Of a stretch of 60,212 bases of DNA, positions 16,959 through 26,183 are shown piece after piece (position 1 is the stretch's first letter; every line of letters begins with the position of its first letter). The stretch comes from an uncultured Bacilli bacterium (GTDB lineage Bacteria; Bacillota_I; Bacilli_A; RF39; UBA660). The notes beneath the pieces are model-generated. The model did not search any database. It worked only from the letters and a program-made list of their open reading frames with translations, and was not told the DNA's origin. A program made the position numbers and the translations under genes. The stretch lies in the NCBI GenBank assembly GCA_910579535.1, contig CAJTUR010000004.1, positions 1 to 60,212 on the forward strand, given 5' to 3'.

Positions 16959-18005
16959 ATGGATTCAGAAAAAATCGGAAAATTTATAAAACAACTTCGT
17001 GAAGAAAAAAACTGGACTCAAGAACAATTAGCTGAAAAAATGTTTTGTGAGCGTTCTAAAATATATAAATTAGAGAATGGCAAACGCAATTTCAAATTAG
17101 AAGATCTAATTTTATTAGGTGAAATCTTTAATGTGAATTTAGAAGAATTAATTGGTGGAGAAAAGAAGACTAAAAAGAATCAAGAAATAATAGAGATAAC
17201 TTTTAAAAAATATTTAAAATCCCAAAATACAAAACTAAAAAGATTAAAAGTAAGTTTGGTGAGCTTAGTCCTAGCTTTGGGCTTAGTTGTAAGTTTAATT
17301 TTGTCTATGTATTTTTTTAATAATTACAAAAGTATTAGAATCTATCATGTTGATGGTCGTTCTAAAAATTATCAATTAGATAATGGACTATTGGTTTTAT
17401 CTAAAGATAAAATCTATCTTGATATAGGAAAGATAAATCCTAATGCAAAAGAAATCTCAATTTATAGTGAGAAAAATAATACAAGAACTTTAGTCTATAA
17501 AGGGGAACCCAATCATTTACTATATGATTTTTATGGTTATGAAGCATTAATTTCATATAAAGATTTTATAGAACAAAAACAAGATTTGTATGTCATCATT
17601 AATAATGAAGAAATAAAATTAAATTTTTTAGAAGAATTCAATAATGATAAATTTCATTATTCAGAGACAGAAAAAATGGGAACCAATAGTCAGGAAAAAG
17701 TTTTTACAATCCCTACTAAAATAAAAGAAAATTTTATATGTGATGAAAATACTTGTAGTTTAGTGACAAAAAATGAATTAATGAGTTTTGCAGTAAATAT
17801 TTTAGTTATTCAAAATAAAGATTCAATTTATACGTATGATGTTGAAACAAATTCGTTATTTTATGAAAATGAAAAAAATAATACCTTAAACTTTAGGGGT
17901 AAAATAGAGAACAATAAATTTTATTGCCTATCTGGAAATTGTAAAAATGGAGAAAAAATCTATCCGAAATTTGAAAAATCGTATTTAAAAAAGTATTTAA
18001 ATTAA
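16959..18005 (+). CDS. membrane-tethered XRE-family regulator
   Basis: 348 residues. N-terminal helix-turn-helix of the XRE/Cro type (about 8-65; IGKFIKQLREEKNWTQEQLA, then SKIYKLENGKR), a basic linker, one membrane segment (about 95-120, VSLVSLVLALGLVVSLILS) and a 225-residue domain predicted outside the cell with four cysteines (CDENTC; CLSGNC) that may form disulfides. This is a one-piece sensor with its DNA-binding part inside and its sensing part outside. It is followed by a strong terminator, then by two secreted-protein genes that it may control. No family is recognised for the outer domain. Confidence 0.75.
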   Translation: MDSEKIGKFIKQLREEKNWTQEQLAEKMFCERSKIYKLENGKRNFKLEDLILLGEIFNVNLEELIGGEKKTKKNQEIIEITFKKYLKSQNTKLKRLKVSLVSLVLALGLVVSLILSMYFFNNYKSIRIYHVDGRSKNYQLDNGLLVLSKDKIYLDIGKINPNAKEISIYSEKNNTRTLVYKGEPNHLLYDFYGYEALISYKDFIEQKQDLYVIINNEEIKLNFLEEFNNDKFHYSETEKMGTNSQEKVFTIPTKIKENFICDENTCSLVTKNELMSFAVNILVIQNKDSIYTYDVETNSLFYENEKNNTLNFRGKIENNKFYCLSGNCKNGEKIYPKFEKSYLKKYLN

Positions 18006-18012
18006 AAAGATT

Positions 18013-18048
18013 AAGTAAATGAGCCAAAAAAGCTCGTTACTTTTTTTT
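18013..18048 (+). terminator. strong terminator after the XRE-regulator gene
   Basis: An eleven-pair hairpin with one bulged A (18013-18024 with 18032-18042) followed by eight T. It covers the upstream ATG of the next open frame, which supports the later start at 18085. Confidence 0.85.
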
Positions 18049-18084
18049 GGAATAATGTTATGTTTTTGGAAAGGAGAGAAGGAT

Positions 18085-18807
18085 ATGTATAAAAAAATTT
18101 TGTGTAGTTTTATTTTAGTTTGTGTCTTATGTTTTTATGAGGTAAACGCTAAAGAAAATTTTTATCAAAATAATAAAGAAGTGATTCTAACGAAAGAAGA
18201 ATATGAATTTATTTCTGAATTATACTGGAATGGATATCAAGATTATTTAACGATGGAAGAGTATCTAGATTTAAAAAATAGGGATTTATTTAATCAAAAA
18301 GTTGAAACTAGAATTCAGGAAATAGAGAATCATTCTTTAACTAGAAGTACCGAAGTAACAACAAACTTAAGAAATTTAAAAATTTCAAAAGTGTGTTCAA
18401 ATAGTTGTACTTTAACTTTAACCATTACTTTTATAGGAACACCAACAGTAAAAAGTTATGATGTGTTAGGAGTACGAACTGAAAATGTAACCATAAGTCG
18501 AATTGATCATGCGAAAGTTATTGGAGATGGCTACATTAAAGAATACGATAATCCTCAAAAATTTAATAATGGTTTTGGATATTCTTTACTTTTACCAAAT
18601 GTAGGCAATGTAAAAGCAGTCGTTACTTTTAAAACTTCAAAAGGTGGAAATGTATATGGAAGTTATCAGCACACAATGAGAAATACAACTGAAAATATTA
18701 GTAAACAATATTCTATTAATGAAAATGGATTTGGACGAGTATTTGATTTTACTGGAACAACTAGAAATATTTATGATAATGCTCCTGGTGTAGATATTGC
18801 AGTTTAA
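18085..18807 (+). CDS. secreted protein of unknown function
   Basis: 240 residues from ATG 18085, preceded by AAAGGAGAGAAGG. A signal peptide (KKILCSFILVCVLCFYEVNA) with a likely cut after VNA is followed by a helical, acidic N-part (about 25-85) and a beta-rich C-part with one close cysteine pair (VCSNSC). The C-part contains many Thr/Asn strands and ends with FGRVFDFTGTTRN. An open frame continues upstream to 18019, but that lies inside the terminator. No family is recognised. It sits between the membrane XRE regulator and a secreted peptidase, suggesting a shared surface or defence function. Confidence 0.65.
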   Translation: MYKKILCSFILVCVLCFYEVNAKENFYQNNKEVILTKEEYEFISELYWNGYQDYLTMEEYLDLKNRDLFNQKVETRIQEIENHSLTRSTEVTTNLRNLKISKVCSNSCTLTLTITFIGTPTVKSYDVLGVRTENVTISRIDHAKVIGDGYIKEYDNPQKFNNGFGYSLLLPNVGNVKAVVTFKTSKGGNVYGSYQHTMRNTTENISKQYSINENGFGRVFDFTGTTRNIYDNAPGVDIAV

Positions 18808-18911
18808 ATAAGTTAATTTGTATTTAGATATAAAAGAAAGGTTCTAGGTGGTAAATGAATTAAAAAAATAAGAAGGTTTTGGTGAGAATAAAGGTTATAG
18901 AAGGAGAAAAA

Positions 18912-19664
18912 ATGAAAAAAAATAAAATAATCATGATATTTATATTTGTATTATTTAGTGTTGTTAATGTAAACGCATCTTGCAATAAATATTCTGAAGA
19001 AGAATTGAATTATATAATAAATAATTCAAATCCAAAAGACTTAGATTTATCTTGTTCAAAAGGAAGCATATTTACCCAAGATTATTTAGAAAGTATTGAA
19101 GCCTCATTAAAGGATATTATGAATAATGAACCAAGTATTTCTCCACGTTATTATGTTGATCCAGTTTTAAATATTACTCCCATTCAACAAGAAAAAAGTA
19201 ATTATTGTGGACCAGCAAATGTAAAAATGGTTCTACAGTATCTAAATGGTTCTTCATTATCACAAACCAATTACGCTAATTCAATGGGAACAGCTTCTAA
19301 TGGCACAGGTGTAGAGCAAGTTTTAAATGAATTAAATAAATATAGTCCAAAAAGGTATCAAAAGGTTAATTATATTTCTCAGGATACATTTAAGTCTATT
19401 ATAGACAATAATATTGCTAATAATAAACCAATTATTTTGCATGCTCAAACTAAATCCTTAACTAAATATAATGGGCATGCAACAGGTCACTATTTAACAA
19501 TAAGAGGTCATAGTTTAAGATTGCCAAGTATTACAGTCGATAATGTTCATTATGTAGATTCTAATAATCAAAACTATGGTAATGGAAGTACTTTTGGGTA
19601 TCAATATGATAACTTTTCGAATGTTTATGAGACTATTTCTGGATGGCGATATGTAATATATTAA
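18912..19664 (+). CDS. secreted C39-like cysteine peptidase
   Basis: 250 residues from ATG 18912, 5 bases after AAGGAG. Signal peptide about 1-22 (ends VNVNA), a helical propeptide-like region (about 25-80), then a papain-like domain of the peptidase C39-like type: Cys in SNYCGPANVKM (C99), His in TGHYLTIRGH (H193) and Asp in HYVDSN (D216). The substrate is unknown. Without an ABC transporter fused or nearby, this is the secreted C39_2 form rather than a bacteriocin exporter. It probably forms one locus with the preceding secreted protein. The GTG start at 18879 has no ribosome site. Confidence 0.8.
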   Translation: MKKNKIIMIFIFVLFSVVNVNASCNKYSEEELNYIINNSNPKDLDLSCSKGSIFTQDYLESIEASLKDIMNNEPSISPRYYVDPVLNITPIQQEKSNYCGPANVKMVLQYLNGSSLSQTNYANSMGTASNGTGVEQVLNELNKYSPKRYQKVNYISQDTFKSIIDNNIANNKPIILHAQTKSLTKYNGHATGHYLTIRGHSLRLPSITVDNVHYVDSNNQNYGNGSTFGYQYDNFSNVYETISGWRYVIY

Positions 19665-19676
19665 ATTTTAATTAAG

Positions 19677-19699
19677 AAAGGGTCAAAAGGACTCTTTTT
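19677..19699 (+). terminator. terminator after the C39-like peptidase gene
   Basis: AAAGGGTC (19677-19684) pairs with GACTCTTT (19690-19697, one G-T pair), loop AAAAG, followed by T. Confidence 0.65.
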
Positions 19700-19710
19700 A
19701 TTGTCTTGTA

Positions 19711-19719
19711 TGATATAAT
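19711..19719 (+). promoter_or_regulatory. extended -10 promoter
   Basis: TGATATAAT (19711-19719) upstream of the gene at 19773. Confidence 0.55.
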
Positions 19720-19772
19720 AAAAAAAATAGTAATTGTACATTTAAATTATCATAAGAAAGTGAGGATTATAA

Positions 19773-20780
19773 ATGAAAAAAAATGTATCGATAAAGAAAA
19801 AAGTTCTAATAGTTATTTTAATTATAATTTTGGTTGGAGGAATCGTTATAAAAAGTAATCTCAATCATAAAAATAACCCTAAACAGGAAAATGTATTATT
19901 AAAAGAGGAAAAAGAGAACAAACCGATTATAAAACCCGTGGAAAAACCTTATTCACTTCAAACAAAAACATTTAATTTAAATCATCATTTAAAAAAATAT
20001 AAAAATGAAGCAATCAGTATTGATATCGATTACATAGATAACAATCTAGTATATGGTTCAATATTAAATACAAAAGATGATTCGATTCTATTTACAACAC
20101 TTTACCTATTTCAATACAATATAAAAACCGACGAATATAAAGAATTCAAATACAATAAAGGGAGAATATTTGATTATTACATAATAGAGAATAATATTTA
20201 TTATATTTCGGAAAAAATCGAAAATGACATTTACCATTGGCAATTAATCAAATCGGACCTTTCGTTTGAAACCCATCAACAACTAGACTCAGGTACAATT
20301 AAAAATGACATGAATAGTCCTAGAATTCTTTATGATAATAAGGATAACGAGTTATATATCGTAACCATTAAAAATGAGGAAAATAGTCAATTTTCAAACT
20401 TTTATAAAGTAAAGAACGAACGTTTAGAATTATTAGAAACTTTTAAGGAAAATCATGATACAAAAAAAGGACAGTTTATTGATAACATGTTATATGTAAC
20501 CCTTCATAATGAAAAAATTTATTATATTAAAATAGAGAACTATGAAAGAAATGAAATCATGAAATACAATGTGAAGAAAAAAATAAAACGATAAAAGAAA
20601 ATTAAAGAACCATACTTTAACATTTATTGATGGAGAACAATGGTTTATGTTGGATACCAATAACTTACAAATGTTTAAAGAACAAAATACCCTAATTATT
20701 ATGTATTAGAAGAAAATCAAGTTCTTTATCAAGATTTTAATGAAAATTGGGTTACTGGAACCTTTAGTGAAAAAAATTAA
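19773..20780 (+). pseudogene. membrane-anchored propeller-like protein gene, C-terminus frameshifted
   Basis: The intact first frame (19773-20594, 273 residues) has an N-terminal membrane anchor (about 10-28) and a domain outside rich in repeated strands such as NIYYISEKIENDIYHWQLIKS and NMLYVTLHNEKIYYIK, as in beta-propeller surface proteins. After the stop, coding-like sequence continues in a second frame (TLTFIDGEQWFMLDTNNLQM) and, after a further shift near 20690, in a third (PNYYVLEENQVLYQDFNENW) to the TAA at 20778. Two indels near runs of A explain this. A truncated but functional product remains possible. Family not recognised. Confidence 0.6.
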
Positions 20781-20800
20781 AAATGACAACCATTAATTTA

Positions 20801-20809
20801 TGTTATAAT
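20801..20809 (+). promoter_or_regulatory. extended -10 promoter
   Basis: TGTTATAAT (20801-20809) ahead of the lipoprotein pseudogene. Confidence 0.5.
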
Positions 20810-20855
20810 GAAATAAACGTAAGAGAAAAATAAACAATTCAAAGGAGCGAGAGTT

Positions 20856-21304
20856 ATAAAAAAGTGGATTAGCATAGTTCTTATAGCATTAATCTGTTTA
20901 ACGGGATGCAAAAAAAATAATAGTGAACAATTGTATTTTGGAGGTCAAAAGCCAGAAAATGATTTTATTAAAATTTATCAAATAGATAAAGAAAATAGCA
21001 TCTATTCTATGTTTACAGAAAATGATTATATCGATGAAAAAAATAATAAAATGGATTTAGCAGAGGCTTTAGAAAAAGGAGTAATTTCAATCGAAGAAAT
21101 ATTAGAAAAAATGGAAGTATATGGAGCATTAAATGTGGAGGAACCTTAAAGTATAAATATCAAAAAAACGAAAAAAAGTTAGCAAATATTGATTTTTTTA
21201 TTTATAAATGTAAGAGTTTTAAAGAAGGAAGTGAAAACATAAAATATAATCAAAATATATATATAGGGGCCTCCGATTTTGAAAACCCTTGTAGGACTTA
21301 TTAA
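20856..21304 (+). pseudogene. lipoprotein gene with lost start codon and frameshift
   Basis: After AAAGGAG (20841-20847) the frame begins at ATA 20856 and encodes KKWISIVLIALICLTGCKKN, a textbook lipoprotein signal with lipobox LTGC. No ATG, GTG or TTG lies at the expected place, so ATA probably replaced ATG. The frame runs to 21149. A one-base shift near GTGGAGGAACC gives a coding-like continuation (GTLKYKYQKNEKKLANIDFF...) ending at TAA 21302. The whole original protein would be about 149 residues. Either a decaying gene or a very poorly translated lipoprotein (ATA start). The shift suggests decay. Family unknown. Confidence 0.65.
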
Positions 21305-21344
21305 AAAATTATGAAAAAGAATATAACCTATTTTTCTAAATATT

Positions 21345-21372
21345 AAGTAATCTTTTTAAGGTTGCTTTTTAT
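21345..21372 (+). terminator. terminator after the lipoprotein pseudogene
   Basis: AAGTAATC (21345-21352) pairs with GGTTGCTT (21360-21367, two G-T pairs), followed by T. Confidence 0.55.
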
Positions 21373-21384
21373 TTTCGATAACTC

Positions 21385-21413
21385 TTGAAAAAATAAAAAA
21401 ATTTACCTATAAT
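21385..21413 (+). promoter_or_regulatory. SigA-type promoter of rnhB
   Basis: TTGAAA (21385-21390), a 17-base spacer, then TATAAT (21408-21413), 15 bases before ATG 21429. Confidence 0.8.
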
Positions 21414-21428
21414 GAAAAAAGTGAATCA

Positions 21429-22115
21429 ATGAATGAAGTAAAAGAGAAAATAGGTGAAAAGATGGCATCACTCGATTTATTACAATATGAAAAAGAACTT
21501 TATAAAAAAAACATCACTCTAATTGCGGGAGTGGATGAAGTAGGGCGTGGGCCTTTAGTTGGTCCCGTTGTAGCCGCCGCCGTGATTTTACCTAAAAATT
21601 ATATTTTGGAAGGCTTAACCGATTCCAAGAAACTGAGTGAAAAAAAAAGGAATCAATTTTATGAAATTTTAAAAAAAGACGCCATTAGTATAGGAATAGG
21701 TTCAATAGAACCAGAAATGATTGATAAAGTAAACATCTATGAAGCTTCTAAACTTGCCATGTATGAAGCATTAAGACAATTAAAAATAAAACCAGAACAT
21801 GTATTAATTGATGCCATACCCCTAAAACTAGAAATGCCTTCAACCTCAATCATTAAGGGGGACGCTAAATCTTTGTCTATCGCCGCCGCCAGTGTGATAG
21901 CAAAAGTAACAAGAGACAAGATGATGTATGAATTAAGCGAGCAATACCCTGAGTATCATTTTGAAAAACATAAAGGGTACCCCACAAAATTACATCTAGA
22001 AATCTTAAAAAAATTAGGGCCTTTAAAAAATTATCGATTTACTTATAAGCCCGTTCATGATTTAATTAGAGAAGGTGAGAACGAAAGTGAACATAACGAC
22101 AAACAAACTACTTAA
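21429..22115 (+). CDS. rnhB: ribonuclease HII
   Basis: 228 residues. Removes RNA from RNA-DNA hybrids, including single ribonucleotides. Active-site motifs: AGVDEVGRGPLVGPVVAAAV (Asp, Glu), VLIDAIP (Asp), IKGDAKSLSIAAASVIAKVTRD (Asp). Start at ATG 21429, 15 bases after the -10. ATG 21462, with AGGTG 5 bases upstream, would give a protein 11 residues shorter and is a real alternative. It overlaps the following membrane-enzyme gene by 29 bases. Confidence 0.93.
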   Translation: MNEVKEKIGEKMASLDLLQYEKELYKKNITLIAGVDEVGRGPLVGPVVAAAVILPKNYILEGLTDSKKLSEKKRNQFYEILKKDAISIGIGSIEPEMIDKVNIYEASKLAMYEALRQLKIKPEHVLIDAIPLKLEMPSTSIIKGDAKSLSIAAASVIAKVTRDKMMYELSEQYPEYHFEKHKGYPTKLHLEILKKLGPLKNYRFTYKPVHDLIREGENESEHNDKQTT

Positions 22116-24141
22116 AAACTTTATTTCCTTTTTTACGGCCTTATTTTTCTTAGAAATACTCTTTAGAAAAATATCCATGATGCCAATTGTAGATTGGGCT
22201 CTTTTTAGAATCGCCATTAGTACAAGCATCATTGCTTTAGGATTAAGCGTTCTTTTATCTTTTTTTAAAGAAAAAACTGGAAAAATAATAAGTCTTTTCC
22301 TTCTTTTTGTGGCCACCATTTATGCCTTTCTTCAAGTAGGATTCATTAACTTTTTAGGAGTATACATTTCAATTAACACCAGTTCCCAATTTGGAGCGGT
22401 GACCGACTACATTTTCGATTACTTAAAATCTTTCAAACCTTCTTATTATTTCCTATTTTTACCTTTTATTTTATACACGCTTTATAAAATTTTTATTGAA
22501 AAAAAAGTATTTAGTAAAATCTATTTAAGAGAAAACAATCGTTTTCAAAAAAGAAGCACAAAAAAGAAAAGTCTTAGGGCTCTTTTTATCATTTTTATTT
22601 TGGGTTTTATTTATACGGGAACCTTAACCCTTGATTTTATGCAAAACGATTTACAATTAGAAAGTAATAAAGCCTTATTTAAAAATCCAACCAATCTAAA
22701 CATCAGTATGAATCAGTTTGGACCGACCCTCTTTGCTTACTTAGACGTTAAAACCACTCTTTTTACACCTGAAGATGAAATCATTATTTTTGAACCACCT
22801 GAAATTATAGAACCTCCCGAAGAAACCGATTACACTAGAAAAATAGATGATACTCTTTGGCAAGAAGTGGCTTCTAAAACAACCAACGCAAATTATAAAA
22901 CTTTAAACAGCTATTTTATGAATCGACCCATTTCGAATAAAAACGATTATACAGGTCTTTTTAAAAATAAAAATTTAATAGTCATAATGATGGAATCCGT
23001 TGGAGAAATCTTTATTAATCCTGAGTATTACCCAACATTTTATAAACTTTACACAGAAGGTTGGAGTTTCAAAAACGCTTATTCTCCAAGAAATTCATGT
23101 GCGACGATGAACAATGAAATGAGTGGAATGATTAGTCTATATAGCATCTATAAAAATTGTACCGCCAACGTTTATCAAAAAAACAAATACAGTGGAAGCA
23201 TTTTTAACTTATTTAACCAAGCGGGCTATAAGACCAGTTCTTTTCATAACTACGATGAAACCTATTATTATCGAAGCAACATTCATAAAAATATGGGAAG
23301 TGGGGCTTATTATGGAGCGGACGAATTAGGCATTCCTTATAACAATTACGTTTACGCTGAATGGCCAAGCGACATAAGTTTGATGGAAGAAGCCATGAAA
23401 CGAATCGATACCGAAAATCCCTTTATGGCATGGATGACCACCGTAACCGCTCATCAACCGTATTCAACTTCGAGTACTTATGGTGATAAATATTTAGATT
23501 TATTCAAAAATACAAATTACACACTCGCCGCTAAAAGATATATGTCTAAACTAAAAGAACTCGATTTAGCTTTAGAAAAACTACTAACTCTTTTAGAAGA
23601 AAAAGACATCCTTGATGATACCATTATCGTTTTATATGGAGACCATTACCCTTATGGTTTAGATAAAAATTCCATTAAAGACGTTTTAGGGGCAGAAGTA
23701 CTTGAAAAAAACAATATTGAAAAAACGCCATTTGTTATTTATAGTAGTGAAATTGAACCCAAAAGTTTTGACGTCTATACGTCTTACATGAACCTTCTAC
23801 CCACTCTTGCCAATTTATTTGACTTTAACTACGACCCAAGGTATTATATGGGCGAAGATATATTAAGTGAAGAATACAAAAACTCTCATAAAAACCGAGT
23901 GGTCTTCACCGATGGCTCTTGGGAAAATGAAATAGGGTGGTATAACGCTACGAATGGAACCATTACTTATTTTGGTGAAAAACAATACAGTAAGGAAGAA
24001 ATTATTCAATATAATAAAGAAATAAAGGACATGATAAAAATGAGTAATTTAGCCATTACCACCAATTATTTTAACTATTTACAAGAAGAATTAGAAAAAG
24101 CCAAACTTGAAAAAGAAAAAGTATTGGAAAAAGAAGAATAA
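22087..24141 (+). CDS. LTA-synthase-family phosphoglycerol transferase
   Basis: 684 residues from GTG 22087. Five membrane helices (within about 10-180) and a large outside sulfatase-fold domain. NLIVIMMESVGEIFIN supplies the first metal ligand, NSCATMNNEMSG the likely catalytic Thr, and YGDHYPYG the distal metal site. Enzymes of this class make polyglycerolphosphate or decorate surface polymers. Which polymer cannot be told. GTG 22075 lies on the AAGGTGAG ribosome site, so 22087 is preferred. In Bacillus the rnhB-topA interval holds dprA; that gene is missing here. Confidence 0.88.
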   Translation: MNITTNKLLKNFISFFTALFFLEILFRKISMMPIVDWALFRIAISTSIIALGLSVLLSFFKEKTGKIISLFLLFVATIYAFLQVGFINFLGVYISINTSSQFGAVTDYIFDYLKSFKPSYYFLFLPFILYTLYKIFIEKKVFSKIYLRENNRFQKRSTKKKSLRALFIIFILGFIYTGTLTLDFMQNDLQLESNKALFKNPTNLNISMNQFGPTLFAYLDVKTTLFTPEDEIIIFEPPEIIEPPEETDYTRKIDDTLWQEVASKTTNANYKTLNSYFMNRPISNKNDYTGLFKNKNLIVIMMESVGEIFINPEYYPTFYKLYTEGWSFKNAYSPRNSCATMNNEMSGMISLYSIYKNCTANVYQKNKYSGSIFNLFNQAGYKTSSFHNYDETYYYRSNIHKNMGSGAYYGADELGIPYNNYVYAEWPSDISLMEEAMKRIDTENPFMAWMTTVTAHQPYSTSSTYGDKYLDLFKNTNYTLAAKRYMSKLKELDLALEKLLTLLEEKDILDDTIIVLYGDHYPYGLDKNSIKDVLGAEVLEKNNIEKTPFVIYSSEIEPKSFDVYTSYMNLLPTLANLFDFNYDPRYYMGEDILSEEYKNSHKNRVVFTDGSWENEIGWYNATNGTITYFGEKQYSKEEIIQYNKEIKDMIKMSNLAITTNYFNYLQEELEKAKLEKEKVLEKEE

Positions 24142-24158
24142 ATTTAGAAAGGAAAAAT

Positions 24159-26183
24159 ATGAAAAAGTTAGTGATTGTGGAGTCCCCAGCAAAAAGTAAA
24201 ACCATAGAAAAGTATTTAGGGTCAGATTATAAAGTCGTTTCTAGTAAAGGACATATTAGAGACTTAGCCACCAGTGGTAAATTTGGTTTAGGAGTGGACG
24301 TAGAAAATGATTTTACTCCAAGTTATGTCCCGATTAAAGGAAAATCAAAAGACATTAATGCACTAAAAAAAGACGTTAAAAATAGTGAATACGTCTATCT
24401 TGCCACCGACCCTGACCGTGAAGGAGAAGCCATTTCTTGGCATTTGAAAGATACTTTAGACATCGAAGACAATTACAGTCGTGTGGTATTTAATGAAATC
24501 ACAAAAGACGTGGTTTTAGATGCCATCAACCATCCTAGAAAGATTGATGAAGACTTAGTAAGAAGTCAAGAAACAAGAAGAATTTTAGACCGCATTATCG
24601 GGTTTCGATTAAGTAAACTCATGCAATCCAAAACAGGAGGCAAGAGTGCAGGACGCGTTCAAAGTGTGGCTTTAAAACTAATCGTGGACCGTGAAAGAGA
24701 AATAGAAAAATTTATTCCTGAAGAATACTGGAGCATCACCGCAGATTTTAAAGACTTCAAAGCGGATTTAGAAAAATACCATGGCAAAAAAATAGAAATC
24801 AAAAGTGAAGTTGAAGCAAACGAAATCTTAAGTAAACTATCTAATGCGTTTTCATTAGAAGACGTGAAAGAAAAAGAAACGAAAAGAAGCGCTCAACCTG
24901 TATTTAAAACCTCAACTCTTCAAAGAATGGCCGCCAATAAAATTAACTTTGCTCCGTCAAAAACCATGCGTGTGGCTCAAAAACTGTATGAAGGAATTGA
25001 TATTGGAAGCGAGACCGTTGGTCTAATCACTTATATGAGAACCGATTCAGAAAGAGTCTCTAACGAATTTGTTCATCAAACCATGGATTATATTAAGAAA
25101 AATTTTGGTGAGGAGTACATAGGAAGCATTAAAGTAGGAAAAAAAGACAAAAACATGCAAGATGCTCATGAAGGTATTCGTCCTACAAGTATTTATAGAA
25201 CGCCAGAAAGCATGAAAAAATATTTAACACCAGAAGAATACAAACTGTATAATTTAATTTACGTACGAGCACTATCCAGCTTAATGGCTAATGCCTTACT
25301 CCTTACCACAACCGTTTTATTAGAAAACAATGGGTATTTATTTAAAACGACAGGTAGCATTTTAAAATTTGAAGGGTATTTAAAAATCTATCAAGAATTT
25401 GAATCCCTTGAAGATACCATTTTACCAGACTTTAAATCTTATAAAAGTAAGACCATTGTCGCCGATAAAATAGAAAAAGAACAACATTTTACCAAACCAT
25501 TACCAAGATTTACAGAAAGTAGTTTAATTAAAGAAATGGAAAATTTAGGCATTGGAAGACCCAGTACCTATTCCACCATTTTAACAACCATTAAAGAAAG
25601 AGGTTACGTTTTATTAGAAGATAAAAAATTTATGCCGACAGCCATTGGAGTAGAAACAACGGATAAACTTCAAGAATTCTTTAGTGACATCGTAAACGTC
25701 GAATACACCAGTGCAATGGAAAACGACCTAGACTTGATTGCTGAAAATAAACAAGATAACATTCAATTATTAAAAGACTTTTATGGAAAATTTGAACCCA
25801 TGGTAGAAGGGGCTTTTGAAAAAATGGAAAAGAAAGAAGCTGAAAAAACCGGAGAAACCTGTCCTGAATGTGGAAGCGACCTAGTCATTCGAAACGGCAG
25901 ATTTGGTACCTTTACCGCTTGTTCAAATTACCCAACCTGTAAATACATAAAAAAAGAAGAAAAAGAGACCATTGAATTAGCAGATTGTCCAAAATGTTCA
26001 GGAAAAATTATTGAAAAAAGGACCCGTAAAGGCAAAAATTTTTATGGATGCAGCAATTACCCAAAATGTGACTTTGCCTCATGGTACAAGCCAACAGGAG
26101 AGAAATGTCCACAATGTGAAAGCCTTCTAGTAGAAAAGAAAGATAAAATCGTTTGTTCTAATTGCGAATACGAAAAAGAATAA
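24159..26183 (+). CDS. topA: DNA topoisomerase I
   Basis: 674 residues. Type IA topoisomerase relaxing negative supercoils. Toprim domain with IVESPAKSKTIEKYLG and DPDREGEAISWHL; active-site Tyr in GLITYMRTDS (about 293); and three C-terminal zinc ribbons (CPEC...CSNYPTC, CPKC...CSNYPKC, CPQC...CSNC). GAAAGG lies 9 bases before the ATG, and 17 bases separate it from the preceding stop, so it is likely co-transcribed with rnhB. Confidence 0.96.
   Translation: MKKLVIVESPAKSKTIEKYLGSDYKVVSSKGHIRDLATSGKFGLGVDVENDFTPSYVPIKGKSKDINALKKDVKNSEYVYLATDPDREGEAISWHLKDTLDIEDNYSRVVFNEITKDVVLDAINHPRKIDEDLVRSQETRRILDRIIGFRLSKLMQSKTGGKSAGRVQSVALKLIVDREREIEKFIPEEYWSITADFKDFKADLEKYHGKKIEIKSEVEANEILSKLSNAFSLEDVKEKETKRSAQPVFKTSTLQRMAANKINFAPSKTMRVAQKLYEGIDIGSETVGLITYMRTDSERVSNEFVHQTMDYIKKNFGEEYIGSIKVGKKDKNMQDAHEGIRPTSIYRTPESMKKYLTPEEYKLYNLIYVRALSSLMANALLLTTTVLLENNGYLFKTTGSILKFEGYLKIYQEFESLEDTILPDFKSYKSKTIVADKIEKEQHFTKPLPRFTESSLIKEMENLGIGRPSTYSTILTTIKERGYVLLEDKKFMPTAIGVETTDKLQEFFSDIVNVEYTSAMENDLDLIAENKQDNIQLLKDFYGKFEPMVEGAFEKMEKKEAEKTGETCPECGSDLVIRNGRFGTFTACSNYPTCKYIKKEEKETIELADCPKCSGKIIEKRTRKGKNFYGCSNYPKCDFASWYKPTGEKCPQCESLLVEKKDKIVCSNCEYEKE

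Noticed and set aside
18085..19664. Bacteriocin export locus, because of the C39-like peptidase
   Set aside because: No ABC transporter or double-glycine leader peptide is present, and the peptidase has its own signal peptide.
20931..21149. Separate 72-residue protein starting at TTG 20931
   Set aside because: The frame is continuous with an upstream lipoprotein signal behind AAAGGAG, so the short form is only the tail of that reading frame.
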